DNA of 37,210 nucleotides from Candidatus Nanopelagicaceae bacterium (GCA_030730425.1 JANQVH010000007.1:35828-73037); one strand, 5' to 3'. Counted from the stretch's first letter, positions 7,967 through 16,105 are shown. The notes: generated by a model from the sequence alone, not told the origin. A program made the numbers and translations.

Positions 7967-8710
7967 CTACTTACCTTTCCTTGCTGCTAGTTTCATAAAG
8001 GCTTCTTGAGCCTCATCTGATTCAAGGGCGCGTAGGAAGAGCTCCCCTTCTGCCTGCATGACTACTTTAACTTTCTCATGGAGATCGCTCTTTAATAGCG
8101 CTTTAGTTTGTAGGATTGCATTTGGCGGCTGACTAGCAAGCTTTAGCGCAATTTTCTTAATCTCATCTTTTGGATTTTCAGCTATGCCTGCAATTAGACC
8201 CATCTCAAATGCTTGCTCGGCGCTGAAAGGCTCTCCAGTGAGAAGAATTTGTGCAGCTTTTTGATATCCCACAAGCCTTGGAAATAACAGAGTCGCCCCT
8301 GCTTCAGGAACAAGGCCTAGGTTCACAAAGGGCATAGAAAACTTTGTTCTCTCAGATGCGATGGTGATATCGCAGTGAAGCAACATCGTTGTTCCAATTC
8401 CAATCGCATTTCCTGAAACTGCTGCAAGGAGTGGCTTTGTGAAGTTGTGAATTTCTTGCAGGAAATTCCAAACAGGTGAGCCAGGCTCATGAGGTGGATT
8501 ATTTAGAAAATCAAAGATGTCATTTCCAGCAGTGAAGTGCTCACCTTCATGGGTGATTACAACTACTCGGATGCCAAAGTCGCCGTTGGCTTCTTTGAGC
8601 GCATCGGCGAGAAGTTGATACATATCTCGGGTGATGGCATTCTGTTTTGCCACCCGATTCAGAGTTAAGGTAAGGACCTGCTCATCTAGGGACGTAAGGA
8701 CCTCACTCAT
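7967..8710 (-). CDS. Enoyl-CoA hydratase/isomerase family protein
   Basis: A crotonase-fold protein of 247 residues. The FTAGNDIFDF segment and the later SGNAIGIGTTMLLHCDITIAS segment build the CoA-binding site and oxyanion hole, and LVPEAGATLL carries the glutamate at the usual catalytic position. It probably hydrates or isomerises a trans-2-enoyl-CoA. It is not part of the fadA/fadB pair 20 kb away. A -10-like box formed partly by the ino1 stop codon lies just upstream, so it may have its own promoter as well as reading from ino1. Confidence 0.9.
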   Translation of the reverse strand: MSEVLTSLDEQVLTLTLNRVAKQNAITRDMYQLLADALKEANGDFGIRVVVITHEGEHFTAGNDIFDFLNNPPHEPGSPVWNFLQEIHNFTKPLLAAVSGNAIGIGTTMLLHCDITIASERTKFSMPFVNLGLVPEAGATLLFPRLVGYQKAAQILLTGEPFSAEQAFEMGLIAGIAENPKDEIKKIALKLASQPPNAILQTKALLKSDLHEKVKVVMQAEGELFLRALESDEAQEAFMKLAARKGK

Positions 8711-8716
8711 CCCTGA

Positions 8717-8722
8717 ATCCTA
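8717..8722 (-). promoter_or_regulatory. -10 box for enoyl-CoA hydratase gene, overlapping ino1 stop
   Basis: Minus-strand TAGGAT, six bases, then the ATG at 8710. The first three bases are the TAG stop codon of ino1. Confidence 0.5.
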
Positions 8723-9808
8723 ACTCTTTAGTTCGCCGGCAATAAATGCTTTCGTTCTCTTTAGAGCCTCTTCATCTGAGTACTGCTCAGGGGGAGATTT
8801 CATAAAGTAGCTAGATGGCGAAAGAAGTGGTCCACCAATACCTCTATCCATCGCAACCTTTGCGCAGCGAAGGGCATCGATAATTACCCCAGCAGAATTT
8901 GGTGAATCCCAGACCTCAAGTTTGTATTCAATAGTTAGTGGAACATCGCCAAATGCTCGACCTTCAAGTCGAACGAAGGCCCATTTGCGATCATCTAGCC
9001 ACTGCACATAATCGGATGGCCCAATATGAACATTGCCCTCCCCCATATCGTAATCAAGCTGGGAAGTGACTGATTGAGTTTTGGAGATCTTCTTTGACTC
9101 TAGGCGATCTCGCTCAAGCATATTTTTAAAGTCCATATTTCCACCAACATTTAATTGATAGGTTCTATCAACCCTCACGCCGCGATCTTGGAAAAGTTTA
9201 GTTAAAACTCTATGGGTAATAGTTGCTCCAACTTGAGATTTAATATCATCGCCAACAATTGGAAGGCCAGCCTTTGTGAATTTATCCGCCCACTCAGGGG
9301 TTGAGGCGATAAAGACTGGAAGGGCGTTAACAAAGCCGCATCCTGCATCAATTGCGCATTGGGCGTAAAACTTAGTAGCAACATCTGAGCCAACAGGCAG
9401 ATAACAGACTAGAACATCGACCTTGGCATCTTTGAGTTCCTTAACTACATCGACAGCAGCAGAATTAGACTCAGTAATTGTCTCGCGGTAATAACGACCA
9501 AGGCCATCATGAGTGACTCCTCTTAGAACCTTGATTCCTGATTGTGGAACATCAGAGAATTTAATGGTGTTATTTTCACTAGCCCAGATCGCATCTGCAA
9601 GATCTAGACCAACTTTCTTCTCATCGACATCAAAGGCAGCAACAAATTTCACATCACCTACGTGATATCCCCCGATGACTACATTCATCAGACCTGGAAT
9701 CTCTTGATCCCTTGCTGCATCCCGGTAGTAATGCACCCCTTGCACTAGAGAATTGGCACAATTACCAACTCCAACTATTGCTACGCGGATCTCTTTATCT
9801 GGGCTCAC
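8720..9808 (-). CDS. ino1: Inositol-3-phosphate synthase
   Basis: Converts glucose 6-phosphate to 1L-myo-inositol 1-phosphate with NAD+ in the cytoplasm, the first step to phosphatidylinositol and inositol thiols in Actinobacteria. [17 protein letters not shown] (N-terminal) is the NAD-binding loop of the short actinobacterial Ino1 type, and the [16 protein letters not shown] and [12 protein letters not shown] segments are highly typical; 362 residues is the expected length. The start is a GTG (9806-9808) that shares one base with the padR TAG stop; AAAGGAAAA precedes it. The padR-ino1 order matches M. tuberculosis Rv0047c-Rv0046c, suggesting PadR regulates this operon. Confidence 0.96.
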   Translation of the reverse strand: MSPDKEIRVAIVGVGNCANSLVQGVHYYRDAARDQEIPGLMNVVIGGYHVGDVKFVAAFDVDEKKVGLDLADAIWASENNTIKFSDVPQSGIKVLRGVTHDGLGRYYRETITESNSAAVDVVKELKDAKVDVLVCYLPVGSDVATKFYAQCAIDAGCGFVNALPVFIASTPEWADKFTKAGLPIVGDDIKSQVGATITHRVLTKLFQDRGVRVDRTYQLNVGGNMDFKNMLERDRLESKKISKTQSVTSQLDYDMGEGNVHIGPSDYVQWLDDRKWAFVRLEGRAFGDVPLTIEYKLEVWDSPNSAGVIIDALRCAKVAMDRGIGGPLLSPSSYFMKSPPEQYSDEEALKRTKAFIAGELKS

Positions 9809-10347
9809 TAGTTTTTCCTTTCAGATCTGATCATTTGATCAAGCCAAGTGATTTCTCGCTCAGCAGTTTCAAGTGAGTGGCGGCGCCACTCCAGAAGATA
9901 TTTATCAAGACCAACTGCTGACTTATCTAAATCAGCTTTTAAGATCTCAGCCTTCTCCTTGAGGCGGCGCTGACGCCCCTCAAGAATTCTTAATCGATTG
10001 CGCGTTGAAGTTGGACTAAAAAAAGCGACGCTAACTTCAAAGTTATCGTCATCTAGGTCAAGCTCTGCTGCGCCTTGAGTTAATTCATCAAATTTTGATA
10101 TTCCCTTTTGACTTATGGAGTAGACGATCCGAACTCGCTTTGATTTACCGCCCTTGGGAACTTCTAGTTGAATGATTAGACCTGCATCAAGCATCCGCTT
10201 TAGCTGCGGATAGAGAACTGAGAATGAGAGGGCTCTAAAGGGGCCAAAGATGGCCTTCAGCCTTTTTCGGAGCTCATAGCCATGAAGCGAGCTCTCCTTT
10301 AATAGGCCAAGGAGGGCAAATTCAAGCGATTCAGCTCTAGATCTCAT
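9808..10347 (-). CDS. PadR family transcriptional regulator
   Basis: A cytoplasmic DNA-binding regulator. Residues 9-80 form the PadR winged helix ([19 protein letters not shown], then [18 protein letters not shown]), and the rest is the helical Vir_act_alpha_C dimerisation region, giving 179 residues. It has a leader with a GAAGGGG Shine-Dalgarno, unlike most genes here. Palindromes centred 20-35 bases upstream of the ATG are candidate self-operators. It is co-transcribed with ino1 and divergent from lysE. Its ligand is unknown. Confidence 0.92.
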   Translation of the reverse strand: MRSRAESLEFALLGLLKESSLHGYELRKRLKAIFGPFRALSFSVLYPQLKRMLDAGLIIQLEVPKGGKSKRVRIVYSISQKGISKFDELTQGAAELDLDDDNFEVSVAFFSPTSTRNRLRILEGRQRRLKEKAEILKADLDKSAVGLDKYLLEWRRHSLETAEREITWLDQMIRSERKN

Positions 10348-10362
10348 CTACCCCACCCCTTC

Positions 10363-10383
10363 TATATCGATTCGATATATCGA
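10363..10383. promoter_or_regulatory. Nested palindromes upstream of padR (candidate operator)
   Basis: TATATCGATTCGATATA (10363-10379) is a perfect inverted repeat of eight bases around one T. Overlapping it, TCGATATATCGA (10372-10383) is a second perfect palindrome, so the TCGATATA half-site can pair either way. A further palindrome TAGTTAACTA lies at 10389-10398. The location just upstream of padR fits autoregulation by PadR; no known motif is claimed. Confidence 0.55.
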
Positions 10384-10403
10384 GTGGATAGTTAACTATA
10401 AAG

Positions 10404-10455
10404 GGGCTCTCCCTGCAAGCCTTGCGCTCCGGCCTGTCGCAAAAGAGCCCAGAGG
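10404..10455. repeat. Inverted repeats in padR-lysE intergenic region
   Basis: GGGCTCT at 10404-10410 can pair with AGAGCCC at 10444-10450, with TTGCG and CGCAA nested between them. GAGCC/GGCTC around CAGA (10445-10458) is an alternative small hairpin. All lie upstream of the likely leaderless lysE start, so they would act as DNA sites or in an unseen transcript rather than in a lysE leader. Confidence 0.3.
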
Positions 10456-10461
10456 CTCATA

Positions 10462-10467
10462 GATAAT
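10462..10467 (+). promoter_or_regulatory. -10 box for lysE-family gene (leaderless)
   Basis: GATAAT, the closest match to TATAAT among these boxes, then six bases and ATG 10474. Confidence 0.6.
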
Positions 10468-10473
10468 GCTCTG

Positions 10474-11115
10474 ATGCTTCTTGCCTTCCCAGCTAGATAT
10501 CCGGAATATCTCATCGCAGCCATGATCATTATCTTGGCTCCAGGGCCAAGTGTGCTCTTCATTATTGCTAGGGCGATTGCTTGGGGTAGAGCAACTGCGA
10601 TTGCATCAGTTGCAGGAAATGTTACAGGCGCCTTTACCCTCTCACTTGCTGTGGCATTTGGCTTGGGGCCAATTCTGCAGGCAAGTGAGCTAGCTTTTAT
10701 TGGAGTCCAACTTCTTGGCGGGCTCTATCTGATCTATCTAGGCCTTGATGCAATAAAGCACTCAAGAATTCATGCCGACGATATGGTCAACCAAGGCGAT
10801 ATCAGGCCTTCAAATCTACGATCTATTAAAGATGGATTCTGGGTAGGAGCGCTAAACCCTAAGGGGCTTGTTTTCTTTGCCGCAATCTTGCCACAATTTG
10901 TCGATAAGGGCTCAGATAGCGTGACCGAACAGCTGATAATTATGGGGGCAACTTTTGCGATTCTTGCCTTCTTCTCTGATGGCACATGGGGCTTAATTGC
11001 CGGAACTGTGAGGCAGTGGCTAGCCACCTCACCGCAGCGTTTGGTTCTCATGCGCCGCATCGGCGGGATTGTAATGATCACCCTTGGAATATTTACCTTA
11101 ACTTCAGCGATCTAA
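10474..11115 (+). CDS. LysE family translocator
   Basis: A 213-residue inner-membrane exporter of the LysE/RhtB group with about six helices. The APGPSVLFIIARAI segment near residues 23-36 is the conserved PGP motif of the family, and ALNPKGLVFFAAILPQF the second signature (NPK). These proteins export amino acids such as lysine, homoserine or threonine; the substrate cannot be read from sequence. It is divergent from padR rather than from a LysG-type regulator. Confidence 0.9.
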   Translation: MLLAFPARYPEYLIAAMIIILAPGPSVLFIIARAIAWGRATAIASVAGNVTGAFTLSLAVAFGLGPILQASELAFIGVQLLGGLYLIYLGLDAIKHSRIHADDMVNQGDIRPSNLRSIKDGFWVGALNPKGLVFFAAILPQFVDKGSDSVTEQLIIMGATFAILAFFSDGTWGLIAGTVRQWLATSPQRLVLMRRIGGIVMITLGIFTLTSAI

Positions 11116-11140
11116 GCGATGAAATGTCAGTGCCTCAAGG

Positions 11141-11146
11141 CAGAAT
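11141..11146 (+). promoter_or_regulatory. Possible -10 box for PD-(D/E)XK gene
   Basis: CAGAAT ends six bases before ATG 11153. The first base departs from TANNNT, so this is a weaker case than its neighbours. Confidence 0.35.
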
Positions 11147-11152
11147 CACTCC

Positions 11153-11827
11153 ATGAGTAAAGCTAGAGAGTTTATAAGCCCAAGTGATTTAACTTTTTCT
11201 TGGAATGGATGCCATCGATGTCTATGGCTTAACTACAACCATGGAGTCAAAGCTCCATCATTTTTCCCATTAGTTGGAGAGCTCTCTGCGATGCAGGAGA
11301 AACACTTCAATGGCGCAAAGTCAAAAGATTTACACCCAGAAATTAAGCCAGGCAAAGTCTTAGATCGCGGTGGTTGGGTTAAATCAATGCCAATTACCTA
11401 TAACTCAAATCCTTCTCCATATGCCATAAGAGGAAAATATGACTTGCTTATGGAATTTGAAGATGGCACATATGGCGTAGTTGATTGCAAATTCCAGGGA
11501 AAAAACAACGATAAGAGTGATTTTTACTCACCTCAACTTGAAGCCTATGCCTTTGCGCTAGAAAATCCCCTCCAAGGAGAGCCAAAGAAGATCTCAGTTC
11601 TCGGTCTTCTTGTCTGGTCGCCTGAAAATCCTGAAGGTAACCCAGAAAGTGGCTTTAGCCTTAACTTAAGTAGCGCTTGGTATCCAATTACGAGAAATCC
11701 AGTTGGACTAGCAGAGCGGCTACAAGATTTTATTCAGGTAATTAGCGGCGAAGTTCCAAGCGCTGATTCAACTTGTGATACTTGCAAATTTATTACTACT
11801 CGTAGAGAGATCTTTGGACAGGAGTAA
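11153..11827 (+). CDS. PD-(D/E)XK nuclease superfamily protein with four cysteines
   Basis: A 224-residue protein resembling the Cas4/AddB/RecB-type nuclease domain (PDDEXK_1). The core acidic residue is Asp97 in RGKYDLL and the second motif is Asp111-Cys-Lys113 in VVDCKFQ, followed by a SPQLEAYAFAL helix that matches the QxxxY motif. The N-terminus (SPSDLTFSWNGCHRCLWL) has Cys20 and Cys23, and the C-terminus (STCDTCKF) has Cys208 and Cys211. Paired terminal cysteines recall the Fe-S cluster of Cas4 and AddB, although those use one plus three. No helicase, cas or rec gene is nearby, so its DNA-repair or other role is unknown. Confidence 0.72.
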   Translation: MSKAREFISPSDLTFSWNGCHRCLWLNYNHGVKAPSFFPLVGELSAMQEKHFNGAKSKDLHPEIKPGKVLDRGGWVKSMPITYNSNPSPYAIRGKYDLLMEFEDGTYGVVDCKFQGKNNDKSDFYSPQLEAYAFALENPLQGEPKKISVLGLLVWSPENPEGNPESGFSLNLSSAWYPITRNPVGLAERLQDFIQVISGEVPSADSTCDTCKFITTRREIFGQE

Positions 11828-11836
11828 TTACTCCTG
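11819..11836. terminator. Perfect palindrome made from two convergent stop codons
   Basis: CAGGAGTAATTACTCCTG is an 18-base perfect palindrome centred exactly between the back-to-back TAA stops of the nuclease-like gene and plsC. Both proteins therefore end Gln-Glu-stop with the same nine bases. It can fold as a six-base stem with a TAATTA loop in either transcript. No clear T-tract follows, so a terminator role is an inference. Confidence 0.45.
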
Positions 11837-12589
11837 ACTCTCTTTCCTCTCGCGTCGTCTCTGCTCATCAAGGGCCTCTTTAGCTTGTGAGGCATAGATA
11901 TCAACATATTCCTGACCTGAGAGCTCCTGCAGTTTCTTCATCAAAGAATCTGTTGCCTTCCTTAACTCCTCAGGATCATTTGATTTCTCTGGAGTTGGAA
12001 AATACATCGGCTCACCAAAGACCATCTTTACTCGCATAATCTTTGGAATTACTTTTCCAGTTGGTTGAATCTCTGCGGTGTGAAACATCGCTACCGGAAC
12101 AATAGGAGCGCCGCTCTCCATGGCAAGTCTTGCTATTCCAGTTCTTCCTCTATAAAGCCGGCCATCTGGAGATCTCGTTCCTTCGGGATAGATACCAAGG
12201 CAGCCGCTCTCTGCAAGAACTGAGAGGCCAGTAAGAAGCGCTGCCTCACTTCTAGATCCTCCAGCTCGATCCACTGAAACTTGGCCAAGTGCGATAAAGG
12301 TCAACTTCTTAACTAGCCCCTTAAGTCCCGGAGATGTGAAGTACTCGCTCTTGGCAAGAAAGGTTACTTTTCTTGGAATTACCAGTGGCATAAATATTGA
12401 ATCGCTAAAGGAGAGATGATTTGAAGCAATAATTACTGGTCCGGTTGAAGGAACAAATCGAAGTCCTGAAACCTTTGGCCTAAAGAGCAGGGTCAGCACG
12501 GGAAGTAGGAAAGATTTAAGAAGGCCATAGGCAATCTTGTCGCCAGCAACCATTGCTTCCACTTTATTCTTTTTTCTCCGTAGAGCCAT
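11828..12589 (-). CDS. plsC: 1-acyl-glycerol-3-phosphate acyltransferase (PlsC family)
   Basis: Transfers an acyl chain to lysophosphatidate or a related acceptor at the membrane to make phosphatidate. SNHLSFSD contains the H-x4-D catalytic motif and YPEGTRSPDG the acceptor-binding EGTR motif; GAPIVPVAMF is block IV. At 253 residues it has one N-terminal hydrophobic stretch and a charged C-terminal tail (EQRRRERKESQE). Position and strand match Rv2182c beside the pimB region of mycobacteria. The exact acceptor could be other than lysophosphatidate. Confidence 0.92.
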   Translation of the reverse strand: MALRRKKNKVEAMVAGDKIAYGLLKSFLLPVLTLLFRPKVSGLRFVPSTGPVIIASNHLSFSDSIFMPLVIPRKVTFLAKSEYFTSPGLKGLVKKLTFIALGQVSVDRAGGSRSEAALLTGLSVLAESGCLGIYPEGTRSPDGRLYRGRTGIARLAMESGAPIVPVAMFHTAEIQPTGKVIPKIMRVKMVFGEPMYFPTPEKSNDPEELRKATDSLMKKLQELSGQEYVDIYASQAKEALDEQRRRERKESQE

Positions 12590-12595
12590 GGCCCT

Positions 12596-12601
12596 AATTT
12601 A
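12596..12601 (-). promoter_or_regulatory. -10 box for plsC (leaderless)
   Basis: Minus-strand TAAATT, six bases, then the ATG at 12589. Confidence 0.6.
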
Positions 12602-12627
12602 GAGCCTTTTGCCCCTCTTATGACACT

Positions 12628-13740
12628 ATGCGTGTCGTGAGCGTAATTCCTAACCCGCAAGCTTTTTATATTGCCTCGGGACCGGTAGCAGTATTGATGA
12701 TCCATGGATTTAATGGATCTCCTGAATCTATTAGACCTTGGGCGCAAGGGCTTGCAGATCTTGGTTTTAGCGTATTGGCTCCCTGCCTTCCAGGCCATGG
12801 CACAACTTGGGAAGATATGAATAACACCACCTGGCAGCAATGGTATGAAAAAGTAGATCAAGAATTTACTAAGTTAAAGCAGCGACATGAGCGCGTATTT
12901 GTCGCTGGATTCTCTATGGGAGGAGCGCTCTCACTTCGCCTTGCAAGTATTAGAGGATCTGAGATTGAAGGATTAATTCTGATTAACCCTGCGATAAAAG
13001 ATACCAGGCTTAGAGTAAAGCTTGTTCCGCTATTAAAGTATTTAGTTGGATCAATTAAAGGAAGTAGAAGTGATGTTGCAGCCCCTAATCCCCCGCGCCA
13101 TAGCTATTTAAGGACTCCCCTAAAAGCATTTGATTCACTGCAAAAACTCTGGGCTTTAGTTCGACAGGATCTATATCTAGTCGATCTACCGCTAATGGTT
13201 GGCTACTCAATTAATGATCATGTAGTTGATCCTTCCAACTCTGAACTCATAATCGATAATGTCTCATCGGTTGATATAAGAGAAGTAGTCTTTGAGAGAT
13301 CTTTTCATAATGTTGCACTTGATTATGACCTTAATATCTTGATTGAAGAGAGCCGGGCCTTTATTGGCGATGTTTTAAGAGGAGAAGTTGAGAGAAATGA
13401 TAGAGATAGCCTGGATGCTCAGTTTGAATCTATTGTTTCTGGACTCTCACTTGATGAATCAGCCCCCACAACTTTTCTTGATGAATTAGAGCAGATAGAT
13501 GCTATTGAGAAATACCCTGGAGATAATAAAGAGCTGCCGCAGCTAAGTAGTATTCAAAGAGCCGCGCTATTAGGAGTAATTGGTGGACCGATCTACATAA
13601 TTGCAGTGCAGATTCTTGGTCTAGATCTTCTTGGCCTTGGTCCTTGGCCTGGAGGATTTGCCCTCGTTGCGGGAATTTTTGCTTTCTTCTATCAGATAAA
13701 GCCAGATGCAGATGAAGATGGAGATGGATCTGCGATATGA
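12628..13740 (+). CDS. Alpha/beta hydrolase with C-terminal membrane segment
   Basis: A carboxylesterase or monoacylglycerol-lipase-like serine hydrolase. The oxyanion segment is MIHGFNGSPE, the nucleophile Ser96 is in GFSMGG, and Asp197 (YSINDHVVDP) and His227 (SFHNVA) complete the likely triad. Residues 230-310 are acidic and poorly conserved. Residues about 310-360 carry one or two membrane helices, and the protein ends in an acidic tail (DADEDGDG). This layout is odd for a soluble Est30-like enzyme and suggests anchoring in the membrane. There is no Shine-Dalgarno; GTG 12637 is an alternative start. The gene overlaps the next one by ATGA. Confidence 0.82.
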   Translation: MRVVSVIPNPQAFYIASGPVAVLMIHGFNGSPESIRPWAQGLADLGFSVLAPCLPGHGTTWEDMNNTTWQQWYEKVDQEFTKLKQRHERVFVAGFSMGGALSLRLASIRGSEIEGLILINPAIKDTRLRVKLVPLLKYLVGSIKGSRSDVAAPNPPRHSYLRTPLKAFDSLQKLWALVRQDLYLVDLPLMVGYSINDHVVDPSNSELIIDNVSSVDIREVVFERSFHNVALDYDLNILIEESRAFIGDVLRGEVERNDRDSLDAQFESIVSGLSLDESAPTTFLDELEQIDAIEKYPGDNKELPQLSSIQRAALLGVIGGPIYIIAVQILGLDLLGLGPWPGGFALVAGIFAFFYQIKPDADEDGDGSAI

Positions 13741-14714
13741 GCGAGAATTTTCGTTGGGGAATTCTAGGAACAGGGGGCATCGCTAGAGCTTTTGCTAAAG
13801 ACCTCACCTTTACTAGCGGGCAACAAGTTAGCGCTGTTGGATCTCGATTGCTGGATAAGGCAGTAGATTTTAGTAAAGAGCATGGCGGCAGCGCCTATGG
13901 CAGCTATGAAGAGTTAGTTGCAAGTGATGTTGATGCTATTTATATTGCAACGCCCCATCCAATGCATGAACCAAATACTCTCCTTGCGCTAAATGCTGGT
14001 AAAGCTGTTCTCTGCGAGAAACCCTTTGCAGTTAATGCTGCCCAATCAGCCAGGATGATCGCACTTGCAAAGCAAAAAGAACTGCTCTTGGTTGAAGCGA
14101 TGTGGTCTCGCTTCCTGCCACATTATCGGGTGATAAGACAGTTACTCGTAGATGGCGAGCTAGGTGAAATCATCTCTATCTCTGCCGACCATGGCCAATT
14201 TCTTCCGCTGCCAAAACATTATCGCCTCCATGCTCCAGAGCTTGCAGGTGGCGCGCTTCTAGATCTTGGGGTCTATCCCATCTCGCTTGCACATTTCATT
14301 TTAGGAAAACCCTCTGAAATTCAAGTCACTGCCGAACTTACTGATACTGGAGTGGATGGCCATTGTTCAATATTTTTTGATTATCCAAGCGGCGCAGTGG
14401 CTAATTTATCCTGCACAATGCTAGTCAAAACTCCATGCGTGGCTGAGATAATTGGTAGTAAAGCGCGAATCGAAATTGATAGCACTTTCTACAACCCAGC
14501 AAGCATGCGCTTGATAAAAACAAATGGCGAGGTAATTGAATATCCCAGAAATTATGAAGGTCATGGTCTGCGCGAGCAGGCAATTGAATTTGCCAGGCTC
14601 TATAGAGCTGGAGCAAAAGAATCAGATTTAATAACTCATCAAGATAGCAAGGAGATTATGGAGATTATGGATCAGATAAGAAATGAGATTGGCGTTAAAT
14701 ACCCTTTTGAGTAA
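13737..14714 (+). CDS. Gfo/Idh/MocA family oxidoreductase
   Basis: An NAD(P)-dependent sugar or inositol-type dehydrogenase of 325 residues. The N-terminal Rossmann loop is GILGTGGIARAFAKDL, CEKPFAVN is the EKP motif with the catalytic lysine, and GGALLDLGVYPISLAHF is the GGGxxxDxGxH-like region in the C-terminal domain. This looks like the trans-1,2-dihydrobenzene-1,2-diol dehydrogenase-like subgroup. The substrate is unknown. Its start overlaps the hydrolase stop (ATGA) and it ends two bases before the convergent glucokinase gene. Confidence 0.9.
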   Translation: MSENFRWGILGTGGIARAFAKDLTFTSGQQVSAVGSRLLDKAVDFSKEHGGSAYGSYEELVASDVDAIYIATPHPMHEPNTLLALNAGKAVLCEKPFAVNAAQSARMIALAKQKELLLVEAMWSRFLPHYRVIRQLLVDGELGEIISISADHGQFLPLPKHYRLHAPELAGGALLDLGVYPISLAHFILGKPSEIQVTAELTDTGVDGHCSIFFDYPSGAVANLSCTMLVKTPCVAEIIGSKARIEIDSTFYNPASMRLIKTNGEVIEYPRNYEGHGLREQAIEFARLYRAGAKESDLITHQDSKEIMEIMDQIRNEIGVKYPFE

Positions 14715-14716
14715 TT

Positions 14717-15661
14717 CTAATTCCTAGCTAGATCTGCAACTCCAACTAGACCTGCATCATTTCCTAACACCGCAGGAACAATAACTGGAGCTGGTCGCTT
14801 GCCAGTAAAAGGAATCAAATCACTCATCGCTTGCCTTGTGGGATTAAGGAGAATATCTCCAGCATCAATTACTCCCCCGCCGATAATAAATGCCTGTGGA
14901 TCAAGGGATGCAACAAGGGATGCGCATAGAGCTCCTAGCCACTGGCCAGTGGTGTTAAAGGCGGCAATTGCCACGCTATCGCCATCTTTTGCAGCATCGT
15001 TTAAATGGTTGCCAGTTAGCCCATCAATACTTGAATCACCTCTAGCTAATAGGTTTCTAGCTAAATCTGGTGAGGCAGCTATAGCTTCGCGAGCATGGCG
15101 CAGAAGTGCATTTCCTGAGGCATATTGCTCAAAGCATCCCCTAATGCCACAGCCACATAAGTGTCCATTTGGAACAGCTCTTGTGTGGCCAAACTCTGCC
15201 CCAATTCCATATGCACCGCGATAGAGCTGATCATTAACAATTAAACCGCCACCTAAACCAGTTCCAATAGTGAGCATAATTACGGTGTGAAAATCTCTAC
15301 CCGCACCAAACTTCTTCTCGCCCCATGCTGCGCTATTTGCATCATTTTCTAAAACAACTCTTCTGCCAATTTGCATCTCTAGCTGATCTGTAAGGTCAAC
15401 GCCATTCCAACCAGCGATATTTGGAGTAGCAAGCATTGTCTTGCGATCTGATGAGATAAATCCTGCGGCGCTTACACCAACGGCGGAAACATCAAACTCA
15501 GAAATTAACTCGAGTGCTAGCTCTGCAATTGTTCCTGTTAGAGCCTTGCCGCCTTGAGGTGGAGTCTGCCTCCGTGCGCTCTTTACTATTTTGCCGGATG
15601 AGTCAACGACTCCACCCAGAACTTTGGTACCACCAACATCGATACCAAGTGCTAGAGACAT
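14717..15661 (-). CDS. glk: ROK family glucokinase
   Basis: Phosphorylates glucose to glucose 6-phosphate in the cytoplasm, which also feeds Ino1. GIDVGGTKVLGG is the phosphate-binding ROK N-terminus, ENDANSAAWGEK holds the catalytic Asp, TIGTGLGGGLIV the second phosphate loop, and GHLCGCGIRGCFEQYASG the zinc-binding CxCGxxGCxE motif. At 314 residues it matches actinobacterial GlkA. Its ATG abuts the stop of the SRPBCC gene with GAAGGA as a ribosome-binding site, so the pair is one operon. Confidence 0.93.
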   Translation of the reverse strand: MSLALGIDVGGTKVLGGVVDSSGKIVKSARRQTPPQGGKALTGTIAELALELISEFDVSAVGVSAAGFISSDRKTMLATPNIAGWNGVDLTDQLEMQIGRRVVLENDANSAAWGEKKFGAGRDFHTVIMLTIGTGLGGGLIVNDQLYRGAYGIGAEFGHTRAVPNGHLCGCGIRGCFEQYASGNALLRHAREAIAASPDLARNLLARGDSSIDGLTGNHLNDAAKDGDSVAIAAFNTTGQWLGALCASLVASLDPQAFIIGGGVIDAGDILLNPTRQAMSDLIPFTGKRPAPVIVPAVLGNDAGLVGVADLARN

Positions 15662-16099
15662 TTATCCTTCGAGTTTCTGCTTTAACTCAGAGAGAGATTG
15701 CTCAATAGTTGTTTTTTCAACTTTACGTCTCATCAAATCAGGAACTGGCATACTTAATGCGGTAGTAAGTGAGTAGGTAACAGTTACTGAATCATCACCA
15801 TTATCTTTAATTTCATACTTACCATCCATCTGAGTCATCAGATCTGCCTCTTCAAGTGAGAAAGAGATTTCATCAGGAGCCTTGCTCCAGTCATAAACCA
15901 GAGTTGGACGATCTTTTAGAACTCCAGCTTCGACTTTAAGCGTTAGTTTTGTGGGGCGAGATGAGGAGTCTCGCTCCAAGACCTCGACAGTTTTAATCGA
16001 ACTTGACCAGCTGGGATAGCCCTCAAGATTGAAGAGAATTTCGCGTACCTGCTCGATTGGAGCCTGGATTTCGGTTGAGTGAGATGAGATATCGGCCAT
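15662..16099 (-). CDS. SRPBCC family protein (polyketide cyclase/dehydrase-like)
   Basis: A 145-residue START/Bet v1-fold protein: it opens with a conserved pattern (IQAPIEQVREILFNLEGYPSW) followed by VKTVEVLERD-type strands, and ends in a long helix of the kind that closes the ligand cavity. The family binds hydrophobic ligands; no catalytic residue can be assigned. It occupies the same place and strand as Rv2185c next to the fadD15-pimB block, suggesting a lipid-related job. It is divergent from the acyl-CoA synthetase. Confidence 0.85.
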   Translation of the reverse strand: MADISSHSTEIQAPIEQVREILFNLEGYPSWSSSIKTVEVLERDSSSRPTKLTLKVEAGVLKDRPTLVYDWSKAPDEISFSLEEADLMTQMDGKYEIKDNGDDSVTVTYSLTTALSMPVPDLMRRKVEKTTIEQSLSELKQKLEG

Positions 16100-16105
16100 G
16101 GGTAG

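Noticed and set aside
14799-15224. Plus-strand frame of 141 codons inside the glucokinase gene
   Set aside because: It is antisense to the well-conserved ROK gene, has no recognisable domain and an unnatural composition, so it is a shadow frame.
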